This document shows positions 7,387 through 12,355 of a stretch of 12,355 nt of DNA, piece by piece; position 1 is the first letter of the stretch; each line of letters begins with the position of its first letter. This DNA comes from Myxococcota bacterium. GTDB taxonomy: Bacteria > Myxococcota > Polyangia > GCA-2747355 > JAKLHH01. The stretch covers positions 1 to 12,355 of the forward strand of contig JAKLHH010000098.1 in assembly GCA_022710245.1 (NCBI GenBank). Reading direction: 5' to 3'. The notes below the pieces were generated by a model. That model saw only the letters and a list, made by a program, of their open reading frames with translations, did not search any database and was not told the origin of the DNA. The position numbers and the translations under genes are program-made.

Positions 7387-7941
7387 ACCGGGCTCCTCTG
7401 GTTCGGCTGGTTCGGCTTCAACGGCGGCAGCGCGCTCGGCGCCAACGCCCTCGCCGCGACGGCCTTCGTCAACACCGACATCGCTGGCTCGGTGGCCATG
7501 GTGACCTGGCTGCTGATCGCCTGGCACCGCGAGAAGAAGCCCTCCATGACCGGCGCGCTGACCGGCGCGGTGGCCGGGCTCGCCTGCGTCACCCCGGCGG
7601 CTGGCTACGTGGAGCCCCGGGCCGCGGCGGTGATCGGCCTCATCGCCGGCACCGTCTGCTACAGCGCCGTGGTGCTGCGCGGCAAGCTCGGCTGGGACGA
7701 CGCCCTCGACGTCTGGGGCTGCCACGGCATCGGCGGCGTCCTCGGGCTGATCGAGGGGAACGTCAAGCAGTTCGCCTGGCAGTGCGCCGCCGGCGTCAGC
7801 GCCGCCTACTCCTTCGCGGTCACCTTCGTCACGCTGAAGGTGATCAACGTCTTCACGCGGGTCCGCGTCCCCGAGGAGGTCGAGGAGAAAGGCCTTGACG
7901 AGGCACTGCACGGCGAGAAGGCTTACGACCTGGTCGGCTGA
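7387..7941 (+). pseudogene. amt: Ammonium transporter Amt, C-terminal half only
   Basis: Amt/Rh channels pass ammonium through the inner membrane. The visible part begins at [12 protein letters not shown] (about E. coli AmtB TM7) and continues through HREKKPSMTG, GLACVTPAAGY and DDALDVWGCHGIGG. That last motif carries the second twin-His (codon 7723-7725). It ends with the family tail VPEEVEEKGLDEALHGEKAYD. About 185 residues remain of the usual 400-450; the signal sequence, the first six helices and the first twin-His are gone. Between CHGIGG and the next helix (AAYSF) there are about 21 residues where E. coli AmtB has about 39, so a further in-frame loss near 7744-7750 is likely. The first in-frame ATG is 7492. 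No P-II (glnK) gene is adjacent. Not expected to transport. Confidence 0.85.
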
Positions 7942-8028
7942 GCTCCGCTCGCACCTCGGCACGTTGATGGTCGCGGCAGCTCCTGCAGACCTGCGCTTCG
8001 CCGCTCACCTCACCCCCGGAGATCGCAG

Positions 8029-9282
8029 ATGACCCGCTCCCCCTTGCGTTTGCTGCGCCGCGGCCTCGCCGTCGTCGCGCTGTCGCACCTCGCCTCCGCC
8101 ACCGCCCTCGCTCAGCAGCCGGCGAGCGCTCCGGCCTCCCCGGCGACAGCGACCGCCGCCCCCGCGCCCGCGCCCACGGCCCCTCCTGCTCCGCCGCCTG
8201 TGGTCGCGCCGCCGCCCAAGCCCAGCGAGCCCCCGCCCACGCCCTGGTACCAGCGCTTCGAGCTCGACGCCTTCGTCGACGCCTACTGGAGCATCAACTA
8301 CAACTTCCCCAAGCCCGACGTGAGCGCCGAGGTCCGCGCGCTGGACCAGCGTAACGGCTTCTCGCTCGCCTGGGCCGGCGTGAACCTCGGCTACCCGGCC
8401 GCGCCGGTCGGCGGCACCATCAGCCTCCGCTTCGGGCCTGCCGCCAACCTGATCGCCGGCCCGCGCGAGAGCGGCTACGGCATCGGCTTCCTCAAGCAGG
8501 CCTTCGTCACCTGGAAGGCGACCAGGCGCCTGACCTTCGACCTCGGCAAGTTCGACACCATCATCGGCGGCGAGGTGGCCGAGTCGCAGCTCAACCCGAC
8601 CTACACCCGCGGCCTGGTCTTCTGGCTCGACCAGCCGGTCTTCCACACCGGCCTCCGCGTCGGCTACGCCTTCACGGACACCTTCGGCGCCACGCTGCTC
8701 GCGGTGAACGGCTGGAACAACACCGTCGACAACAACACGATGAAGAGCTTCGGGCTGCAGCTCCGCTACGCGCCCGACGGCTTCTCCATCAACCTCACCT
8801 ACCTCGGCGGCCCCGAGCAGGACGAGACGGTCACCACCACCGACGCCGCGGGCGCCGAGACCACCAAGGAGGTGGACGGCGCCAACCGCCGCTGGCGGCA
8901 CTACGTCGACCTCACCGCCACCCTCGCCGCCGGCAAGCGCGTCAACCTGATCCTCGACGGTGACTACGGCGTGGAGGACATGGGCAACGACGTCTTCCAC
9001 AAGTGGGGCGGCGTCGCGCTCACCGGCCGCTTCGCGATCTCGGAGATCTTCGCCGCCGCGCTGCGCGGCGAGTACCACGGCGACAACTACCTCTTCGGCA
9101 GCTTCATGCAGCACCTCGTCAGCGGTACCCTGACGCTGGAGGCCGCGATCAAGAAGTACCTGCTGATCCGCTTCGAGAACCGCCTCGACTGGGCGAAGGA
9201 GGCGATCTTCAAGAAGGGGCTCGGCGAGGTGAAGAACCTCGAGGTGACCACCCTCCTCGGGATGGTCGTGAAGACCAACTGA
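8029..9282 (+). CDS. Outer-membrane beta-barrel porin, OmpL-like (bbp2 family)
   Basis: An intact 417-residue outer-membrane protein. A signal peptide with twin Arg ends at ALA (cleavage after residue 28). Residues 29-74 are an Ala/Pro-rich linker, probably periplasmic or flexible. The rest is alternating-hydrophobic beta-barrel sequence matching the bbp2 family: FVDAYWSINYN, LGKFDTIIGGEVAESQLNPTYTRG, FWLDQPVFHTGLR, VNGWNNTVDNN and YLGGPEQDE. It probably forms a diffusion pore for small solutes. GGAG (8018-8021) sits 7 nt before the ATG and fixes the start. It follows the Amt fragment after an 87-nt gap in which I see no clear promoter or terminator, and precedes the GAF gene by 21 nt. The company of Amt suggests it serves nitrogen uptake; that is inference. 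The last strand ends in the short tail VVKTN, not the usual terminal aromatic. Confidence 0.85.
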   Translation: MTRSPLRLLRRGLAVVALSHLASATALAQQPASAPASPATATAAPAPAPTAPPAPPPVVAPPPKPSEPPPTPWYQRFELDAFVDAYWSINYNFPKPDVSAEVRALDQRNGFSLAWAGVNLGYPAAPVGGTISLRFGPAANLIAGPRESGYGIGFLKQAFVTWKATRRLTFDLGKFDTIIGGEVAESQLNPTYTRGLVFWLDQPVFHTGLRVGYAFTDTFGATLLAVNGWNNTVDNNTMKSFGLQLRYAPDGFSINLTYLGGPEQDETVTTTDAAGAETTKEVDGANRRWRHYVDLTATLAAGKRVNLILDGDYGVEDMGNDVFHKWGGVALTGRFAISEIFAAALRGEYHGDNYLFGSFMQHLVSGTLTLEAAIKKYLLIRFENRLDWAKEAIFKKGLGEVKNLEVTTLLGMVVKTN

Positions 9283-9303
9283 GCCCCGCTTCGGTGGAGG
9301 ACG

Positions 9304-9957
9304 ATGAGCGCAGACCCCGGCTCGAGCGAGCTCGAGCAGACCCGCCGCGAGCTCGAGCAGACGCGACGGCAGCTCCGCGCCGTCGGCGAGATCAGCGCCG
9401 CGCTGGCCGCCGCCTGGGAGCTGGAGACCACCCTCGAGGCGATCACGCGGATCACCTCCGAGGTGATGGGCGTCGCCTCCTGCTCCATCTACTTGCAGGA
9501 GAAGGGCTCGGACCGCCTGGTGCTGAAGGCGACCACCGGGCTCGCCAGGGACGCGCTCGGCATCGCCTCGCTGCGGCCGGGCGAGGGGATCACCGGCTGG
9601 ACGGTCACGCACGGCCAGCCGGTCGCCGCCCGCGACGCCCGCGCCGACCCGCGCTTCAAGCTCCTCCCGGAGACCGAGGAGGAACGGCGCCAAGGGCGGC
9701 AGCGTCTTCGTCCTCGGCTCGGCGGCCGGGCGGCCTCTCATCAACGCGGTCGGCCGGCCGCGCGCGGTGATCAACGGGACCTGCCTCGACTACCTCGCCG
9801 AGAGCTTCATGGCCGGCGACCTGCTCGCGGGCGGCGGCTTCGCGGTGGTGAACGGGGTCACCTTCGACGAGGACGGGGTGGTCCACGAGCTGGAGACCCC
9901 CTATCCGGGCGGCAACCTCTTCTCGCTCGCCTCGGGCGGCGCCATCTACCTGCGTGA
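9304..9957 (+). pseudogene. GAF-domain sensor protein, truncated after about 128 residues
   Basis: The genuine part is 9304 to about 9690. It opens with a short coiled coil (two heptads of ELEQTRR), then a signalling helix and the first two thirds of a GAF small-molecule-binding domain: SCSIYLQEKGSDRLVLKATTG, GEGITGWTVTHGQPV, ARADPRFKLLPETEEER. Family members continue with a Tyr/Phe-R-S-hydrophobic strand, but here the frame falls into Arg/Gly-rich nonsense up to a stop at 9955-9957, while a different protein appears in the +2 frame. So the GAF domain lacks its C-terminal strands and any output domain is lost. GGAGG (9296-9300) precedes the ATG by only 3 nt. It follows the porin gene closely, so they were probably co-transcribed. 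The original output (kinase, PtsP-like or other) cannot be told. Confidence 0.75.
9328..9369 (+). repeat. Two 21-bp tandem repeats coding for a heptad pair
   Basis: GAGCTCGAGCAGAC begins at 9328 and 9349; each 21-nt unit encodes ELEQTRR. The copies differ at three positions in the second half. This looks like duplication of one coiled-coil heptad inside the GAF protein's N-terminal helix. Confidence 0.65.
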
Positions 9958-10243
9958 TCCGAGGCGCCTCGTCGACGAGTCGCAGCTCAACGGCGGCCGC
10001 TTCGCGGAGCTGACGCCGGCTGACTGGACGCTGATCGAGCCCTACCTAAGGGAGAACGAGCGCCTCTTCGGCCTCCCGCTCGCGCGGCTCCTCTCGCTCG
10101 GGGGCGAGGGCCTCGCCCCCGACCAGCGCTCTGGCGCGGTCGTCCCCCACGAGCGAGCGACGCCGGCGGGTCAGCCCGTCGCGGTCGGCGTGCGTCTGGC
10201 CTTGATACCTGCGCGCGCGTTCAGTATCCTTCGCGCATGGTAG
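9692..10243 (+). pseudogene. Glutamate-synthase-like GXGXG domain protein, C-terminal part only
   Basis: In the +2 frame, reading from KGGSVFVLGSAAGRP, the sequence has the repeating Gly-rich turns of a GltB/FwdC GXGXG beta-helix: AVINGTCLDYLAESFMAGD, GGGFAVVNG, then PYPGGNLFSLASGGAIYLRDP, which parallels the Gly-rich segment before AYVYDP in GltB. The end, ADWTLIEPYLRENERLFGLP, parallels the GltB tail. About 180 residues remain, with no start and no FMN, Fe-S or amidotransferase domain. The nearest ATG (9767) is inside the domain. The last ~35 residues, after VVPHE, are of unclear origin; the stop TAG (10241-10243) overlaps the next gene's ATG, and that gene's promoter lies within this tail. 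The glutamate synthase-like identity is recognised by pattern only; ammonium handling with the nearby Amt would make sense. Confidence 0.6.
10202..10230 (+). promoter_or_regulatory. Sigma-70-type promoter of the radical SAM gene, leaderless geometry
   Basis: TTGATA (10202-10207) and TATCCT (10225-10230) are separated by exactly 17 nt, matching the consensus at 5/6 and 4/6. Transcription should start about 7 nt after the -10 box, which is the A of the ATG at 10237. No Shine-Dalgarno sequence precedes that ATG, so a leaderless mRNA is expected. Confidence 0.65.
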
Positions 10244-11442
10244 CCGTCCGCTCGAAGCCCTCCCTCCAGCAGAAGCTCGAGCTCCTCGGGACCGCGGCGA
10301 GCTTCGATCTCTCCTGCGCTTGCGGTTCGCGTGGAGGTCCCGCCCGTCGGGAGAGCTCGCGCACCCGCGGCGTCGACGGCCGCTGGATCTACCCCGCCGC
10401 GCTCCCGGACGGCACCCGGGTGCCGATGCTGAAGGTGCTGCAGCACTCGGGCTGCGAGCGCGGCTGCACGTACTGCGCCGAGCGCCACGGCGGCCGGCGC
10501 GAGACGCCGCTCGGCTTCACGCCCGAGGAGCTCGCCCGGCTCTTCCTCGAGCTGGTGCAGCAGCGACGCGTCTTCGGTCTCTTCCTGAGCTCGGCCATCC
10601 GGGGCGGGGCGGTGGCGACGATGGATCGCATGCTCGCCACCGCCGAGCTGCTCCGCCGCCGCCGGCAGTACCGCGGCTACCTTCACCTGAAGATCGTCCC
10701 CGGCGCCACGCCCGACCAGGTCGAGCGGGCGATGACCCTGGCCACCCGCGTGTCGATCAACCTGGAGGCGCCGACCGCGGCGCACCTCGCGCGGGTCGCC
10801 CCCTCGAAGCACTACGACCAGCAGATCCTCGCCCCCATGCGGCAGGTCGCGCGGGCCCAGGCGTCGGGCCAGTTCCGACGCTCCGGCCAGACCACGCAGC
10901 TGGTGGTCGGCGCCAGCGACGAGAGCGACCGCGCGATCGCCAGCGCCGCCTCCTGGCTCTATCGCGACCTCAAGCTCGCGCGCGTGTACTACTCCGCCTT
11001 CCAGCCGGTGCCGGGCACGCCCCTCGGCGAGCGCGCGCCGGCGCCGTTCCTGCGCGAGCACCGGCTCTATCAGGTGGACTTCCTGCTCCGACGCTACGGC
11101 TTCCACTTCGAGGAGCTCTGCTTCGACGCACACGGCGCGCTCTCGCCCACCGTCGATCCCAAGACGGCCTGGGCCCAGGCGCACCCGGAGCGCTTCCCGC
11201 TCGAGGTCAACACCGCGGCGCTCGAGGAGCTGATGCGGGTCCCGGGCATCGGTCCGCTGGCGGCCCGCCGCCTGCTCGAGCTCCGCGGCCAGGGCCGGCT
11301 GCGCAGCCTCGAGGCGCTGCGAGCGGCCCGCGCGTCGTGGCGCCTCGCGGCTCCCTACCTGCTCCTCGACGGGCGCCGCGCCCGGGCCGAGCAGCTCGGC
11401 CTCTTCGGCGCGGACCAGCTGGCGAGCGGCAGCTCACGCTGA
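10237..11442 (+). CDS. Radical SAM protein of the putative DNA modification/repair family, with C-terminal helix-hairpin-helix
   Basis: An intact 401-residue radical SAM enzyme. The 4Fe-4S motif CERGCTYC (Cys73, Cys77, Cys80) binds the cluster that cleaves S-adenosylmethionine. Family signatures are KLELLGTAASFDLSC near the start, VPMLKVLQHSGC, FTPEELARLF, GLFLSS, GYLHLKIVPGATPDQ, RVSINLEAPT and LAPMRQVA. These match the family whose genes are typically next to a uracil-DNA-glycosylase-like gene (TIGR03916 type). Residues about 321-365 form a helix-hairpin-helix (EVNTAALEELMRVPGIGPLAARRLLELR begins this region), which would bind DNA non-specifically. Extra Cys at 27 and 29 are of unknown use. 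The substrate is not established. No glycosylase partner lies in the window; the downstream gene is an unrelated lipoprotein. The start is supported by the promoter 6 nt upstream. Confidence 0.88.
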   Translation: MVAVRSKPSLQQKLELLGTAASFDLSCACGSRGGPARRESSRTRGVDGRWIYPAALPDGTRVPMLKVLQHSGCERGCTYCAERHGGRRETPLGFTPEELARLFLELVQQRRVFGLFLSSAIRGGAVATMDRMLATAELLRRRRQYRGYLHLKIVPGATPDQVERAMTLATRVSINLEAPTAAHLARVAPSKHYDQQILAPMRQVARAQASGQFRRSGQTTQLVVGASDESDRAIASAASWLYRDLKLARVYYSAFQPVPGTPLGERAPAPFLREHRLYQVDFLLRRYGFHFEELCFDAHGALSPTVDPKTAWAQAHPERFPLEVNTAALEELMRVPGIGPLAARRLLELRGQGRLRSLEALRAARASWRLAAPYLLLDGRRARAEQLGLFGADQLASGSSR

Positions 11443-11553
11443 TCGCCGTCTCGGTCTCCGACGACCATCTCATGCCCGCCAGCGTAGACCTCCTTGGACG
11501 CGCCCTGAGAGGCGACGCGCGGTGGAGAGCCCCGTCCTTGCGGGAGGCCAGCG

Positions 11554-11576
11554 ATCCGCGGCGATCTTGCGCGGAT
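11554..11576 (+). repeat. Inverted repeat upstream of the lipoprotein gene
   Basis: ATCCGCG (11554-11560) and CGCGGAT (11570-11576) are perfect inverted repeats around a 9-nt centre. They end 14 nt before the extended -10 box, so the repeat covers the -35 zone where no recognisable -35 box exists. It could be an operator or activator site, or a hairpin ending the radical SAM transcript; no T-run follows. The rest of the 163-nt gap shows nothing else clear. Confidence 0.4.
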
Positions 11577-11590
11577 GCCTGCTGCAGGTT

Positions 11591-11599
11591 TGCTATCCT
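11591..11599 (+). promoter_or_regulatory. Extended -10 promoter of the lipoprotein gene, leaderless geometry
   Basis: TGCTATCCT combines a TGn extension with the same TATCCT hexamer used upstream of the radical SAM gene. The GTG start (11606) begins 7 nt after the hexamer's last base, so the predicted transcription start coincides with the start codon. No ribosome binding site lies between them. A well-spaced -35 is absent, as is common for extended -10 promoters. Confidence 0.55.
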
Positions 11600-11605
11600 C
11601 CGCCC

Positions 11606-12355
11606 GTGCGCTCTCTGATCACGACGCTCCTCCTCCTGCTCGCCGGCTGCGCGCCGCGCGGTGACGCGCCGGGGGTCGCCTGGGCCGAGGCCGATCGCCT
11701 CCTCCACGCAGACCCCGCCTGGCTCGGCGGCGACTGCGCCGAGTCGGTCGCCCTCGGCGAGGGCCGCGTCCTCTGGCTCTTCGGCGATAGCTTCGTCGCC
11801 ACCGGCGCCTCGCGCTCGCGCCGAGACGCGCGCATGGTCCATAACACCCTCGCGCTGCAGCGCGGGCTCGAGCCGACCCGGGCCACGCTGAGCTTTCACC
11901 ACGGCGGCACCGCCGCCTCCCCGGCGGCGTTCTTCGAGACCTCCTCGGGCTGGCTCTGGCCCGGCGCCGCCGCGCTCGTCGAGGGGCGCCTCCTCGTCTT
12001 CCTGGTCGAGGTGCACCGCCTCGGCCTCGGCCCCTTCGGCTTCCGCGCCGCGAGCTCGCAGGCACGGCTCGTCGAGAACCCCTCCGCTTCTCCGGCCGGG
12101 TGGCGCTCGCGCCCGCTGCACGTCCCGAAGAACCCCTGGGGCGTCCTCGTCGGCACCGGCGCCGCGCTGGTCCACGAGGGGCACCTCTACCTCTACAGCG
12201 TCGTCGAGCCGGGCAGCCACGACGTGCACCTGCTGCGCTGGCCGCTCGCGGCGGCGGCGCAGGGCTCGCTCACCGGCCCCGAGTGGTGGACGCGCCACGG
12301 CTTCGTCGCGCAGGCCTCGCTGAGGGAGCGCCCCGCGGTGCTCTTCCGCGGCGGC
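11606..12355 (+). CDS. Lipoprotein with propeller-like domain, GTG start (3' end outside window)
   Basis: An open frame of 250 codons starting at GTG and running off the right edge. The N-terminus MRSLITTLLLLLAGC is a lipoprotein signal with lipobox LAGC and the lipidated Cys15. The mature part begins with WLGGDCAESVALGEGRVLWLFGDSFV, then MVHNTLALQ, GWLWPGAAALVEGRLLVFLVEV, PWGVLVGTGAALVHEGHLYLYS and HDVHLLRWPL. These recurring strand-turn-strand units, with W-L-F-GD near the start, resemble the five-bladed propeller lipoproteins of DUF4185/glycosidase-like type. It is probably anchored in the outer or inner membrane, facing the periplasm or surface. Catalytic function is unknown. Two internal Cys besides Cys15 are limited to one at residue 47 region. 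The start codon choice rests on the complete lipobox and the TATCCT box 6 nt upstream. Confidence 0.8.
   Translation, partial: MRSLITTLLLLLAGCAPRGDAPGVAWAEADRLLHADPAWLGGDCAESVALGEGRVLWLFGDSFVATGASRSRRDARMVHNTLALQRGLEPTRATLSFHHGGTAASPAAFFETSSGWLWPGAAALVEGRLLVFLVEVHRLGLGPFGFRAASSQARLVENPSASPAGWRSRPLHVPKNPWGVLVGTGAALVHEGHLYLYSVVEPGSHDVHLLRWPLAAAAQGSLTGPEWWTRHGFVAQASLRERPAVLFRGG

Noticed and set aside
7492..7941. A complete small membrane protein beginning at the ATG at 7492
   Set aside because: Amt homology begins about 105 nt earlier in the same frame, so this Met is inside a transmembrane region of a truncated Amt.
8005..9774. Minus-strand open frame of 589 codons over the porin and GAF genes
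   Set aside because: The plus strand has a signal peptide, ribosome binding site and bbp2 motifs; the reverse translation has none.
10171..12298. Minus-strand open frames opposite the radical SAM and lipoprotein genes
   Set aside because: They would be incompatible with CERGCTYC and lipobox-bearing genes on the plus strand, and are low-complexity.
1..12355. CRISPR array, tRNA, rRNA, riboswitch or insertion sequence
   Set aside because: I saw no regularly spaced repeats, no cloverleaf-like gene, no terminal inverted repeats with a transposase, and no gene-free stretch longer than 300 bases.

Overview
This is a very GC-rich, densely coding stretch of bacterial chromosome. Almost all genes lie on the + strand. 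A class A penicillin-binding protein, an outer-membrane beta-barrel porin, signal-peptide proteins, an LAGC-type lipoprotein and an NtrY-like sensor kinase show a Gram-negative cell. Codon use and gene types fit a myxobacterium-like or other deltaproteobacterial lineage; that placement is inference, since no rRNA or tRNA is present. No transposase, integrase, phage gene or CRISPR array was seen.

Region 1 (1-2035): most of a PBP1A-type peptidoglycan synthase, cut at the window edge. Region 2 (2050-7094): four co-directional genes, tightly packed. They encode a small glycine-zipper protein, a secreted VCBS/FG-GAP repeat protein, a periplasmic family-5 solute-binding protein, and a membrane sensor histidine kinase that overlaps its neighbour by ATGA. 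With no permease or ATPase beside it, the binding protein is more likely a sensory partner of the kinase than part of a transporter. A long hairpin holding both convergent stop codons closes this unit.

Region 3 (7123-10243) looks like a damaged nitrogen-assimilation neighbourhood: the tail of a second histidine kinase (- strand), the C-terminal half of an Amt ammonium transporter, an intact OmpL-like porin, the N-terminal part of a GAF protein, and the C-terminal part of a glutamate-synthase-like (GXGXG) protein. The first two fragments meet head to head at about 7385, and the last two meet out of frame at about 9690. Each junction is what a single deletion would leave. A smaller in-frame loss sits inside Amt, and a C7 run shifts the frame of the kinase fragment. 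It cannot be told from sequence alone whether this is real gene decay or assembly damage.

Region 4 (10202-12355): an intact radical SAM protein of the putative DNA modification/repair family linked to uracil-DNA glycosylases, carrying a C-terminal helix-hairpin-helix, followed by the start of a propeller-like lipoprotein with a GTG start. Both have a TATCCT box ending exactly 6 nt before the start codon, which implies leaderless mRNAs.

The most notable observations are the paired leaderless-promoter geometry, the apparent 3-nt loss that removed both the stop of the VCBS gene and the start of the binding-protein gene, and the binding-protein/kinase pairing. I did not find a clear new defence or mobile system.
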